From contig JAUIRK010000397.1 of the NCBI GenBank assembly GCA_030549495.1, positions 186,001 through 250,000 on the forward strand: a stretch of DNA of 64,000 nucleotides, in the 5' to 3' direction. The notes beneath the pieces were generated by a model, which saw nothing but the letters and a program-made list of their open reading frames with translations, had not been told where the DNA came from and ran no database searches. Of this stretch, positions 12,092 through 24,500 are shown piece by piece. This DNA comes from Nectonema munidae (Eukaryota > Nematomorpha > Nectonematoida > Nectonematidae). Made by a program: the position numbers and the translations under genes. Within the stretch, counting starts at the first letter, position 1; every line of letters starts with the position of its first letter.

Positions 12092-13499
12092 CACTCAAGT
12101 TGTCTACCCGCGTTCAACCGTGAGATAGATGTTTATTTTAAAAATTAAAAATAAATTTGTGCGAAATCTAATGAAATCTATTAAAACTTAAAAATAAAAA
12201 TTTTAAAGTAATAGAATTTATAAAAATAAAATTTATAAACTAAATAATTTAGATTAAAGAAATCTATTATTATTAACACTTATATATTATATATTAAAAA
12301 AAGAACTTTAATCATAAAAAATTAAGAGATAAAATGATTAATTTGAAATAATTTAATAGAGATAAAATAAACAAGAATATAAAATTTTTTAATAATTTTA
12401 CACATATAATAAACAAGGATGAATGAAACAAATAGCCTATGAGACCATTTGTCCATGGGGCGAATTATCTATACGGCGAATTGTCTATGGGGCTAAATGT
12501 CTGTCGACCGTTCAATGGCTTATAAAAAAAATTGTGAAATTTTTTAAAAATCAAAAATAATTGAAAAACGTGGGTAAAAGGATGCTCTTTAAAATAGGTA
12601 TGGTTTAAAATGTTTTTAAAAAAATTTCTCGCATAAAGTTTTCTTTCAAAGTTAAAATTTGTGATTTTTGACAAAAAAAAGAAATCAAAAAAAATATATT
12701 AAAAATAAATATTCTTTCAAATTTTAAAATAATAACCTTTGCCATAATTTTCCTTCTATTTATGTTTTAGTGACATTTTTGTACTCATTAGACATTTTTA
12801 GTTACTGTTGATAAAGGAAATTCACACATGAAAATATTTCTGGCTACTAGTAACAAATCTAGAAAGTGATATTATAATAAGAAAAACGCTCAAATGAGGT
12901 TTTGAACTCAAAGTGTAAAGAAAAAGCAATGCTGGATTTTAACTTCAAAAAATAAATAAATTTAAATAAATTTTTGGATTTCTTACTTTACAATACTACT
13001 CAAAGCAAATAAGATAGCTACATTTTCAATACCCCCGATTTACCGCCACCCCCGATATACCGCCAATTGATGATAACCCCTATAGTGGCGGTATATCGAG
13101 GGTGCACTGTATGTCAGCATTTTTTAAACAAAAACTTTTTTAAAAAAAATTGAAAAATATTTTTTGAATTTTATTTTCAGAAAATATATTAGTTATAAGA
13201 GTACTACTACTTTAATGCTATGAAGAAATTTAAAAAAATATATTTTAAAATCTCGCGGGAATTGAAAACAGGCAAAAAATTAAACTCAGATGCTGGTCAT
13301 TGACATGGAAATACGGCTATTTCACTTATACCATCTGATAGCGCCAAAAAATTAAGCAGATTGACATTTTATCATTTGTGAACATTTTTCTCAATCAAAC
13401 CGATATTCAACTTTGAATGAAACGTGTCAAAAAACTGTTCGGCGTGACATATAAAATCTCATAACCTGTACGGTTGAATGCGGGTAGACAACTTGAGTG
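12092..13499. mobile_element. Non-autonomous element with 30-bp terminal inverted repeats
   Basis: CACTCAAGTTGTCTACCCGC starts the left end at 12092, and the same sequence is found inverted ending at 13499. The match runs about 30 bp with one mismatch (CGTTCAACCGT versus CATTCAACCGT). The 1.4-kb interior is very AT-rich with no coding frame of note and includes a Tigger-type end at about 13029-13113 and text like CCATGGGGCGAATTATCT near 12455. The flanks do not show a clear target duplication, so I cannot assign a superfamily. CACT- termini occur in CACTA and Transib elements, but this is not enough to decide. Confidence 0.75.
13029..13113. mobile_element. Solo Tigger/pogo-type terminus
   Basis: The text CCCCGATTTACCGCCACCCC, then CCGATATACCGCC, then GTGGCGGTATATCGAGGGTG and CACTGTA closely resembles the right end of the Tigger remnant at 18524-19262. 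No partner end or transposase is present here, so it is a fragment inside the 12092-13499 element. Confidence 0.6.
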
Positions 13500-13808
13500 G
13501 GTGCCTGGTCAAAACCAAAAAGGCCAAAACACTAAACGGCCAAAAACCAAAACGAGCAAGATTAGTTAAGTTGTTTAACAATAGGAATTTTATTCATTTA
13601 CTAAATGCTCATTTCTTATAGATATTTGTTTCTTTCAACTAAAAACTTGAGTAAAATTTTCACTTTCTTGAAATTGAATAATTCAAACTTTACAATTATT
13701 TCGAAATAGACTACCAAAGCCTCTTCACTCCAATACTCTCTTGGCTTACTTATGTTTTTAATCGCTAACTGTTAGTTCATCATGTTAAACCTTTAAATAT
13801 AACTTTTG

Positions 13809-14271
13809 GGGTCAGACTAAACGTAAACACCCCAAATAATTGTAAAGCACTACAAAAAAGAGGGTTAGATAAAAACCCCGAAACACCCAGAAATAACAGG
13901 AAGCACCCCAAAACATCGCAAAACACGCTAAATAATTCTAAAGCATTACAAAAAAAGGGTTAGACTAAAAATCCCAAAACACCCAGAAATAACCAAAAGC
14001 ACCTCAAAACATCCCAAAACACGGCAAATAATTCTAAGGCACTACAAAAAAAATCTTAAAAATTCCTTAAAACACCCCAAGCATCCCAAAACATTACAAA
14101 ACACCGCAAAAATCCCAAATCACCTCAAAAAATTGCAAAAAACTACCACTACAAAAAAGATCCTAAAAACTCCTTAAAACTTTCGAATTTTTTTGGGGTT
14201 TTAAGTCTAACCATCTTTTTTTATAATGCTTTAAAATTATTTGCCGTGTTTTGGGATGTTAAGTCTGACCG
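13809..14271. mobile_element. MULE-like MITE with 9-bp TSD and internal repeats
   Basis: The duplication TAACTTTTG is present at 13800-13808 and 14272-14280, nine bases as expected for MULE/MuDR elements. The termini read GGGTCAGACT on the left and the complement of CGGTCAGACTT on the right. The interior has about three imperfect tandem units of roughly 110 bp built on AACACCCAGAAATAAC, CATCCCAAAACAC and AATAATTCTAAAGCA. One further unit is inverted at the right end, giving extended terminal inverted repeats. Non-coding. Confidence 0.7.
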
Positions 14272-14426
14272 TAACTTTTGCATACTTTTAAAACTAATTT
14301 GTTTATACATGCTTTATGCTGTGATGATGAGGAAATATTTTCGCAATTATAAACTTATTTATGAAGAAAAAAGCGAGTTCAGAGTATAAGAGACGCCTGT
14401 TAGTTTTTTTGTATCATCATCTAATA

Positions 14427-14854
14427 CAATGGTTCCCAAGCGGGGGTCCATGAAAATTCTACTTCAAACTACTTATGCTGAATCTCCTTTAATATACTTC
14501 TATTTTCCAAATCAATATAAATTATATACATTTAGAACTTTTTTAAATAATTATTTTCCTCCCTTTTTTAAAGTTTCATATTTTGAATGTTTATATATGC
14601 TTTTTATTAGTTACAATATTCTTGAAAAATGTATATTTTAATTGGAAAAAAATTTTATTCACATTTTATATCAGGCTTTATGATTTCTCTGATTTCATAT
14701 GAATAAGCATAGGATTTAATCAGATGACTACAATCATTTTTTGAAAAAAAACTTTGATTAATTTTGTTGGCTCAAACTATTCAGTTGTAGGGGTCCACAG
14801 GTAAAAATTGACTAAAAAATGGGAGTCGGGATAAAAAAAGGTTGGGAACCACTG
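14427..14854. mobile_element. hAT MITE with perfect 8-bp TSD
   Basis: A 428-bp element running from CAATGGTTCCCAAGC to GGTTGGGAACCACTG. It is flanked by the exact duplication ATCTAATA at 14419-14426 and 14855-14862. No transposase is encoded; the 70-codon frame inside has no domain. The termini are the common hAT CAGTGGTTCCCAACC type with one substitution on the left. Confidence 0.88.
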
Positions 14855-14862
14855 ATCTAATA

Positions 14863-16554
14863 GCTCATAATACCATGATCACTTCAGTGTTATAGAGTCT
14901 CTTACATGATATCATGATACAGTTATTTCGTAAAACTAAGTTCCTATTCTCTGAAAGAAGGTGAGAATATTGTCAATAAATGTGGAATGCCTCTATGCAA
15001 GCTTGCATAATGCGTATCAATTTGCAGTACTCTTTTCTCAGTATCTTGAGAGAGAAGGGCTTTCCTTGATTGTCAACAGGAAGCAATATTTTATTGCGCA
15101 CTGTACTGTTTGGAACGATTTATTTCTTCCAGCTTCACATTCTTCTTTCAACTTTTTCTTTATGAAGTGTTTAATAAAAGTGTGCCTGTCGTGTAATTCT
15201 TTTTACTGGAAGTCATTCCTGTCACGGTATGTTGATGTTTATTGATTCAAATTTAGTTTATTGAATCAAAACACATGTTCTGTAGTGAAAGGTTCACTTT
15301 AAAATTTGGTAGGTGTTATATATAATCAAGGTAAGTAGATGTATACTAAAAAGAATATGAAATAAATAAATTTAAATCAAAAGTAAAGTCTTTGAGTAGG
15401 TGTAGAAAAGATCATGCTTAAATTTGAAGTAGGATGTGGTAAGTCTTAAAGTTCGGGATAATGAAATGAAGAGAAGGGAGGATGTTGAGTAAAATTTTTC
15501 GAGCTTCTGGTTCTTATGGAAGGAATGTTGGAAAACTTGTTCAATTTCAATTGTTTTTTGTTGAGGGGATTATGGAGTTCTTTAAATGTAATCAGGGGAA
15601 ATTTAAACTGAAGAAACTTTATGTTTGGGAGGATGTTCGTATTTTGTTGCTTAAAAGAGAGGGAAATATGTTCCAATGGCATAATTAAAGTTATTCAGAA
15701 TGTATGGCTTCTATGTTTAAAAGGTAACCTTTTGAATTTTTCAATTGTGAATTGACATATTTATCAATAATAACATTGAAAGTATTTTTCATTAAAAATA
15801 ATATTTAATGATGTAATTAGTGTAAATCTTAAAATGATTTTCTAAGAGATTTTCTAAGAGAGAAACTGAATTTTGATAAATTTGCAATTCTTTTATCATA
15901 ATATTTCACAATTGCAAAACCTCTAATATAAACTAAGCCAATCTGCAAATATTTTGTTTTCGATAATGTTTTTTTATTTAACTTTTGTTTTATTTTCAAT
16001 TTTTCGTTTCTTTGGATTGAATCTTTCAAACATAAATGTAAATCCAGAAGTTAATAGTTGTTTTTTCAATCCCTTTTGTAATTGTTTTTAATTGCGTTTT
16101 TTTAAAGTGTGATTTTTGAAGAAAGTTCAAGAAATACCATAGAATCATACCAAAAATTTTTCTAGATTTCACTTTAAAATAGCATACATAGTCTAAAAAA
16201 ACTCAATCTCTTTTCAGCAAAATCATACCTTGTCCATTTTTTGTTTTAACTAGAAAGAGATTTTGAAGTTTACCACGAATTTTTTTAGATATAATTAAGA
16301 TGAAATCAACTTTACCAATCTTTGAATCATAATAGTTTTACTGAAGACGTGTAAGGATAGTAAAAGTTTAATAAACTTATAAGTTGTTTCTGATATAACT
16401 TTAGCAGAAATCATTGTTTTTGCTTAATGCATTTATTTCATCGTAAAGCCACATTTATCTCAGAAAAATTGCTACATATCTACCTTTTTTGTTAAACACA
16501 TATTTTCTGTCCTGGTTATAGTCTTGGAATTGTTTCTTTATTTGAAATAGAATA
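14863..16554. other. Non-coding AT-rich sequence
   Basis: Open frames at 14961-15245, 15482-15688 and 15829-16029 are short, have skewed composition and no recognisable domain. I see no supported gene or element. Confidence 0.4.
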
Positions 16555-16562
16555 TCTCGAAG

Positions 16563-16828
16563 CAGTGCCGGATTAACATAGTAGCAGCTGCTACAGGCTC
16601 CGCGCTTAGTTGAAATTTTTTTTTTGACTTTTTATAATATATTTTACTTTTCTTGAATTCTTCTTTTATATTTCCTCCTTAAAATAAATTTTTGTTCTTG
16701 AATTTTGTGGTTTTTATCTTCTTTGTAGAATCTGGATCAATTTTGTTAAAAAAAATTTTGCTTCCTGACTATCATTCGTAAATTTAATCGATCTGCTACA
16801 GGCCCCGCACTTGGTAGATCCGGCACTG
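16563..16828. mobile_element. hAT MITE with perfect 8-bp TSD
   Basis: A 266-bp element that begins CAGTGCCGGATTAAC and ends GGTAGATCCGGCACTG. The exact duplication TCTCGAAG is at 16555-16562 and 16829-16836. Subterminal GCTGCTACAGGCTCCGCGCTT and GCTACAGGCCCCGCACTTGG are inverted-repeat-adjacent copies of one motif. Non-coding. Confidence 0.88.
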
Positions 16829-16836
16829 TCTCGAAG

Positions 16837-18521
16837 TTATCAATTTAAAGATTATTTTTATCATTTATATGAATATATCTATAAATTAGCCTCTTTAATC
16901 ATATAAACCAATTTCAATAAATTAATACAGGCTAGTTGACTCTGTGGTTATCTTTTTTGTCTGTTCAACTTGAGTATTCTTTATTCATTTTGTTAAAAAG
17001 TTTGACTCGGGTTTTTATGCAAATGGACCTATAATTCGACGAAAATTTCAGTACATGTATTTTATGCACTACTTGGTTCAAGATAAATGGAAAAAGATAC
17101 ATTTAGAGTTTTTAATCTTCACTCCCATCCAATTGTTTATTTGATCCATATATTTTTAGAAGTATATTTTCAAAGAGTTTAACTTTTTCAAGTTCTACAT
17201 TGTTTTAGAAAGAGAAATGACCTATAATGTGGGTGATTTTGCTAGTAATCAAAACTAGACAAACATCCGATGTATTTCAGACAAGTGAGCAAAGGTATAA
17301 TGCTTTAATATTAGAATATATATTTTATTTTTCACTCAGCTAATCAATGTAGTCAAGATGTTTTGCTAGAAGATAGCGTGAATGATTCTTTGCCAGCATA
17401 AAATTTTCAAGAAGAAACAATTCTTGAGTATAAAATAGTGTGTGGGCTATCCCAAAAAAACCCAAAACATTTTACTCTATCAAAGAAAGTATATATTATG
17501 AAACTTTCTAGTCTACATTTCGTCAAAGTTTAATTGTATTTTTTCTCAAGGTTTTCTTTCACTGTAAAACTGAAAGTTTCTGACTGAACATACTGGAGAT
17601 GTTCCAATAGAAGGTGTAAGGCATCAATTATTCAAGAAAACAAAACTCAATTCAGAAAAGGGGGTCATAGTCATAATCATTGTCAATCAGATTGCTTGAA
17701 AGAATAATATATGATATATATATATATAACACTGATAATTACATATACTATACAAATTAAACAAATCATCAAAAACACTGTTTCTTATTCAATAATACTC
17801 AATGTTGCGCTTACTCAACATTTGAAAAAATAATATTATTTGAGCAAAAATGAAACAACGTTACAGTATTTGACTGCGGGCAAGACAAAAAGGTCTCGCG
17901 GGCCGGTTCTGGCCCACGGGCCGTAGTTTGGTGATTCCTGGGTTAGAGTTTAGGGTACCATAAAAAAACTAACTAATCAACAACTAAATTGAAAATGGTA
18001 CGGCGGAGTGTTTTGATCGGAGCGCCGCTCGTATAGAAACATGAGGAAAGCAGGCTTCATCTAACCAACCCTACGCACGCCTGCAAAATAACTAACTAAC
18101 TAACTAACTAACCGTTGAGTTATCCCTCCGTTGACTTGTTACTTCGATTAGTGAATAACTAAACAGAAAGTACTTTTTCAAAGTCTCAATTTATTATCGT
18201 AAGCTAAGGAACATATTTATGGTGAACACGTGCATATAATGAACATTTTATTTAGTCTCGAGCAAGGTTTTTAATTCGTAATCGTTGAAGTCGGACATTT
18301 AAAAGCGATTGGAGTCGGAGTCGGAATCTCATTTAAATTTAGCAGTCGAAGTAAGATTTTTCAAGTATTAAAATTTTTTTAAGTATTTTAAATCATGGGA
18401 AAAAATCATTTTTTAAGCGTGGGAAGTGTGGACCTGTCTTATTCGAAGCCGAGAGTATGATTTGTCTCTAGATATTTTAAATTTTGAAGCATTAAGAGTT
18501 GGAGTCATATTTTAGTAACTA
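16837..18521. other. Non-coding sequence with a solo hAT end
   Basis: The text at about 17880-17945 (CTCGCGGGCCGGTTCTGG, then CCCACGGGCCGTAGTTTGG) is a hAT-type right terminus without a visible partner. (TA)n is present near 17713-17727 and (TAAC)n at about 18092-18111. No gene is supported. Confidence 0.45.
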
Positions 18522-18523
18522 TA

Positions 18524-19262
18524 CAGTGAATAACTATTATAACGCGATATAACGAGCTTCCTCTCATTTTTGTTTTACGAACACTCATAAATATATCAGT
18601 CCGCCCCCGCTCTACCGCCAACCCCAATTTATCGCCAACCCCGCTTACCGCCAATAAAATGCCTAGAACAGATTTCCGTCCATGTTAAATCCCGCGCTAA
18701 ACCGCCCCTCGCTGTCCGCCATCATAATCAGCAGAACAAACATCTCATTTGGCATGCTGTCTCCCCCGACATCAGTGTGTACTACCAACAGATGCTGACG
18801 ACATATCAGATGACGAACCCGAACCAGCACCGAAATCAAAACCAGTTATGAAGAATGTTCGGTCTGCCCTCAATTTGTGTAGAAATTTTATTGAATGCAA
18901 CAATAACTGCACAGAAGATCTGTTCTTATTAGAAAAATTGGAAAAAAGATTGGATACTGTTGGGAAATGCACCACCAAACAAAAAAGTATATTAGATTTT
19001 TTTTCCAAATAAATTATATTATTTTCGGCTTGGTTTTTATTTTTTTTATTCAAACATGTTCACTAACACAAACGATAAAATAAAAACATTCATTACGAGA
19101 ACACTTCTACATACTTGCACTACATGTCATTACGTATGATCTCAAATATGGCATAATGCAACAAAATATGGATACGTTATGAATCCCGCGATTTACCGCC
19201 AACCCCGCTATAACGCCAATTTTGTATGGTCCCGATGGTGGCGTTATAACGGGGGTCGACTG
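18524..19262 (+). mobile_element. Tigger/pogo element remnant, internally deleted
   Basis: The ends lie at TA dinucleotides (18522-18523 and 19263-19264). The left end reads CAGTGAATAACTATTATAACG; the right end, on its complement, reads CAGTCGACCCCCGTTATAACG. Subterminal direct repeats of the ACCGCCAACCCC type lie near 18600-18660 and 19190-19215. Only the C-terminus of the transposase remains. A related solo end is at 13029-13113. Confidence 0.75.
18749..19012 (+). pseudogene. Tigger/jerky-type transposase C-terminus
   Basis: The frame contains an acidic stretch DADDISDDEPEPAPKSKP, then VRSALNLCRNFIECNN, then LLEKLEKRLDTVGKCTTKQ and the end SILDFFSK. The final KQxSIxDFF motif and preceding helical segment are typical of the C-terminal tail of Tigger/jerky (CENP-B-like) transposases. 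There is no ATG at its start, and the helix-turn-helix DNA-binding and DDE domains are missing, which fits an internal deletion of the element. Confidence 0.7.
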
Positions 19263-19264
19263 TA

Positions 19265-20302
19265 ATTGCAAACTAACAACAACGTAATATATATATATAT
19301 ATATACAGCGGAAATCTGCAACGTACGTTTTCTCTGATGTTAAACCGACACGAAAAAAACGATTTTTTGGTCTACCCGAACAGAACCGGTATAAAATTTA
19401 GATTTTCAACCTGTACTCGACTTGTTAATTAGGATTTTTGATGCCCGAACAGACGAACCCGAATTTTACAGATCTAGCTTTTTCTCGGTTACTACGATCA
19501 TGAATAACACAAATGTCATTCAACACAATTTACAAAAATAAAAGTATACAAAGCAAACGGAGAAAGTGTTTTTTATTCACCATAAACACAAACACGTCCT
19601 GCGTGTATCTGTGTGAAAATGTGTTTGTGTGTGTCTATTCATCATAAACAGGAGCAAGTCTATCCCTTCTGGCCTAGTATCATAATACGTGACCACACCA
19701 GGTGTACAGTATTGACGAAACTGACATTCTTTATCCTTTACTCTCTCAAGATTAAGGAAGACCGTGTTGCTTTTTGTTTTAAAACTTCCAAAGATGGGTG
19801 TATTTTCTTTTCAATTAGACTATAATGAACATACATTCAAACATCTCTTCATTGTAAAATTTTCAAAGTCCAGAATTATCATTATGTCAATATGTTCTGC
19901 CTTAAAATGCAGTATAAGTCATCCAAAAATGATTAGATCAATACATAAATCTTTGAAGACTGTTTTAAGTAGAGCTGCATTGCTTTGAGCAAAAATTAGC
20001 TACGTTTCAAAAATCTTGGTCAAAAGGGTGTTTTGTCACTACATAACTGTTCATCTCACCCGCCTATTTCTAGTCTGACGACGACAGCACCACAAATGAC
20101 GAAATGTTGACGAAAGAAAGTTAAAAGCTTAACTGGCTTAACTTCATCCAATTGACTAAATAATGAACAAATGAACTTGCTGAATATTACTAGAATCCTT
20201 CTGTTATGTTTATATTACTCACAAAACTTAGGAGCTTATTGTTGAATTAAAGGAAAAGTAGGTACTTTTTTCAGTTTGCAAATACACATTATAGGTCTGT
20301 AT
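19265..20302. other. Non-coding AT-rich sequence
   Basis: Contains a (TA)n microsatellite near 19287-19306. Open frames at 19613-19988 have no domain or splice support. Nothing else recognised. Confidence 0.4.
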
Positions 20303-20665
20303 CAGTGGTTCTCAACCGCAGGCCTGAGGGCCGCATCCGGTCCGAACCACGTGTTTTGCGGCCCAAACTTTGTGTTTTGTAGCCCACATGACAAAGTTGC
20401 AGGAAAAATAGGTTAGCAATATAATATTTAAACAATCAAAAATTAGCAAATTTATTGATTTATTATTTAGGAATAATATGATTTATTAATTCCATAATAT
20501 ACATGCAGTAATTTGGATTATATTTACGTAGCTAGAATAATATTTAATTAAGAGTTCATTAAAAAACGCTTTTTATAAAATCCAATTTTATGCTTTTGGT
20601 GAGGCCCTCTAGTGCAATGCTGGTGCTTAATTTCGCCATTTCTTAAAAAAGGTTGAAAATCACTG
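20303..20665. mobile_element. hAT MITE
   Basis: A 363-bp element with termini CAGTGGTTCTCAACC and GGTTGAAAATCACTG. The flanking 8-mers GTCTGTAT and GTCTATAC agree at six of eight positions, consistent with an old target duplication. The left subterminal GCCTGAGGGCCGCATCCGG text is typical of hAT non-autonomous elements. Confidence 0.75.
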
Positions 20666-20673
20666 GTCTATAC

Positions 20674-21113
20674 AAACTTTATAAAACTAAAATTGGTAGT
20701 AAAACACACTTTAATCATTTCTTCGCTAATTCTACAAAAAACGGTGATAAATAAAAATCATAGCAGGCAGCAAGACAACAAAAAAAAATTTTTTTTTATC
20801 AAATGAAACTTTTTACAGCGAAAAAAGCGATAGGCTGAATGAAGGAACTGACCTCGAATTTCATTCGCTAGTAATCATAATCAGCGCTTAATAATATTAT
20901 ATATGTCAAGAGAAATTTATTCGAAAAAAATCACAAAACCTACAAGTACTTCAGTAATGATAATTTTTTAACTATTACACGTCACAAGAACGAGTTAAAC
21001 GCATCTATGTATCAAAAATATCAAAAGTAATTGTAGATAGCATGCTTATTAGATCTATTTTTCAAAAACACGATTCAAAGTTATTGAACAAGGTAAGAAA
21101 AACGATAAATAAT
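20674..21113. other. Non-coding AT-rich sequence
   Basis: No gene or repeat recognised. Confidence 0.4.
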
Positions 21114-21121
21114 ATGGATAC

Positions 21122-21322
21122 CATAGGCGCACATCCAGAGAGGGCGGCGAGGGGAGGAAGAGCGAATCCCCCCCCCCCCCCATGTGATTTTAAGGGGGTG
21201 ACTCTTTTGAATTTTTCCAATTTTATATCCTTTTTATATCATTCTTTTAAAATAAATTTTAAAAATTAAAAAAAAAGTTTTCTCTCCGGCCCCCTTTATA
21301 ATTTTAAGGATGTGGGCCCCTG
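21122..21322. mobile_element. Short hAT-type MITE with 8-bp TSD
   Basis: A 201-bp element from CATAGGCGCACATCC to GGATGTGGGCCCCTG with the duplication ATGGATAC at 21114-21121 and 21323-21330. It contains a poly-C run near 21169-21181. Lone ends of the same type occur near 27388-27402 and 27857-27871, both reading GGATGTxCGCCC(C)TG. Confidence 0.75.
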
Positions 21323-21430
21323 ATGGATACACAGTTTTATAAAAGATGTTGATTATCTTCATTGACTCTTTGATCCTTTCAAAACTAATGCGAAACCAGT
21401 GTCTGATAATAAGTGTCTGATTAAGTTTAA

Positions 21431-21557
21431 CACGTTAACGACCAGAATCAGTTATAATCGACTTCACAAAAATAAAATCATCTGTGTTTTTATTGCTTTT
21501 AATACAAATCTTCTGCTTTACATTAGATATCGTCGGAATATTGTGGTCGTTATCGGG
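21431..21557. mobile_element. TTAA-flanked MITE
   Basis: A 127-bp element with TTAA at 21427-21430 and 21558-21561. The left terminus is CACGTTAACGACCAGAAT and the right terminus, on its complement, is CCCGATAACGACCACAAT, with three mismatches over 18 bp. Length and terminal layout match the TTAA MITEs at 573 and 53990. Confidence 0.7.
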
Positions 21558-21561
21558 TTAA

Positions 21562-24500
21562 CATAAAAACTCATAAAAGATGAGCAGATGATTAGGTTTC
21601 AAAAACATTTCCTTCATCCTTCATTGATTTTCGAAAACCACATCTGCTTTTCTTTTTCATTGAATTTTATGTTAAACTTAAGTCATACTTCGTTGAGAAA
21701 ATAACTTTTTTCGAATTTTAAGTTTTCCCAGACTCATGAGTTACACAAGGAAGAAGGTTGCTTATTGTTGAAATGTACTATTATGAAAACTTTGGAGGAG
21801 GTGAAAAACTTTGCGGAAAAGTAATTAAAGGAGAAGACATTTGTGTTAAGAAAGGAAAAAATAGTATTAAAGAAATATTTGCAAGATGTTTTGCTTCATT
21901 TTATTAAAAAATGTACAAAAAATAATTGAAAAACGGAATCTTCATAATTCGTTCGAATTAGATAGCGATATGGAATTTGAAGATGGAGATAGTGCCTGGT
22001 AAAAAAATAAAAAAGGAAATTGCAACATCATTTGTCTAAGGATCGCACTTTTTAAAAGGGAATGCTTAAATTATTTCTTCCTCTCTTATTAAAATTAATT
22101 GGAAAAGTGATTATAGATTACATTTTTAGGTCAGTTTTTTAAGTAGTTAGGTCAAATTTGGAAGGATATATACGCCAGTTTTTGTTACCTCTAATCATCA
22201 GTGAATTACTTTGAAAGTTAAACTTACTTTTATTTTTGAAAGAAAAATACAAATATTAAGTAACCAAAAGAACTAAATTTGACATAAAGAAAAATATTCT
22301 TTTCAAAGTAAGACGTTATTGAAAAAGGAGTTTTCATCTTTACAGCTCGCACATGAAAGATTATTATACATCAAAATTTTAATAAAAAAATCTTTAATGT
22401 GAGCACGCCTTTTCACGGCATACATGCACTCAAATATATGCTAATTCATTACACATTTAATAAAGTATACATTTCTTCATTGGTGTATAAAATCACATTA
22501 GTCTGAAGAGAAATCAATAAAACATAGAGAGTAGAAAATTTAATTTAAAAAGAGTTAATGCCAAGGTTGGAGACATTTTTGAAAAAATCATATTTGCGTA
22601 TTCGGTCAGAGGTTGGAATTGAAAGAGTTAAAGCGTAAAGAAGAGAGTCTGAGTTACCTTACGGTGGAATTTTAATTTGTCATGCAATGAATGGAGTGAG
22701 TAAAGAAATCTTAAGATTGATTGACTCTTGAAAAAGTATGTGTTATATGCAATATTTATAGATGCAAAAAAGTATGTTACTTACATATTTTATGACAATT
22801 TGCAGAATAGACAATTTGCTGCAGTGACATTTGCGAAAAAATATTTTTAAAAGAATTTAGTAAAAGCAAAATTCCTATTTTCAAATAAGACAAAATAGTT
22901 TCACTACTCTGTATTTAAACTAATAATAATTAATTGAATAACAAACCAAATAACTGACTAATTAAAATCAGAACCGCCTATAATTACAAGTAATATATAT
23001 CAATATTTTGGTATTTTAAAATTTTCATCAAAAAAATAAGAGAAAAATTTTAACATTAACAAAGGATTTAGTTTGCCTAAGTAAAGCCTAGATTCTAGAC
23101 TATTAGTGTTTAAACCTTAAAATTTGGTACAAATTGAAATAGACCAATGGAAATACGAAATCTATGCGTGCACGAAGAAAGTAAAATTTGATAGAAATCT
23201 TTTTAAATCAGCAAACTAGATTTTATTCATATTTTGAAGGGTTAAAAACAAAGGAATCGAATCCCTGCAGTAGAACATTTTATAATTTGATTCTTCCACA
23301 TCATCAGATTTCTTGGTTGTTTTAAAACAAAGTAAAACTTACTCAGCATAAATTTTATTCACCGATGTTAAAATATTTTCTGATATTGGCATCATATTTG
23401 CGTAAATTCTATTCAAAAGTTCACATAAATATCAAGATATGTTAATTTGCTGCAATCAATTAAGTCTTAAATCAGATTGCAAAATTTTGTTGATTTTCTT
23501 TTTTTGGTTAAATTGGAACATGCGACAAATTACAAGACTTTTTCAAAGCCAGTGCAAACCCATACACGACCAAAGTTTTTTTATTTATTTTTAGATCTAT
23601 TCTTAAGTCATTTGTCATTGGAACTAATTTGTTTTTATGACATTCTGGATTTATAAGTTTTTAAAAGATTTAGTATGTTCAACTTATATTGAAAAAGAAA
23701 GTAGATGATTCGTCTTAAAAAGTCCAGTCCTCAAAGGGTTAAACAAAGAGAAATATAGGGAATAAGAGCTTCGATGCCATTTGTGACCCCCTTTTTAAAT
23801 CCTGTATAACCAGAATTATATTAGGAGCGTGGTAGGTGCATGGATTTTAGCATGATTCAGCTTGCTACTGATTTTCTAGTGATTGAAGTGCGCTGGTCGC
23901 CTGAAAATGAACTTCAAAATAGAAACAGTCATTTTGTAAGTTCATGAATTAAATTTTGCAAATTGGATAATTTACTCAGAGTATATGCTATAACTTTCTC
24001 TTTTACTGAACACTTTATGCTTTGAAAATAAATTTTTTTAATTAATTTATAAGATAGTTTGAAAGCTGAAACATCTAGAAAAGTTATATAAACATAAAAT
24101 TTTTAATCAATTTTAAAATTGATTATAAAATATACGACATACAACTATGATAGGATTGGTAAATGTTCCGGTTTTGACGACGGTTAACAACGGAATTCAG
24201 GAGGATTTACTAAAATTAATGTCAAAAAAAAAAGTTTAGAAAAATTAGCTCCCCAGAGATATATAGGTGTGTTATAAATTTTATTTGCTCCTCCCCTTGT
24301 TTGAAATTTTTTGGGGCCCTTAGTAAAATTCCTACCTACGCTGCTGGAAATATCAAAAATTTAAAAATTAAGGTTTAAGATTAAAGTTTCATTTGTATAT
24401 GACCTCAGAATAAAATAATCAAAAAATATAGATAAGTACATTATATAATCTTTTTCGACTTTTAAAAAACGATTCAAACAATATTTGCGTTTAGATGCTT

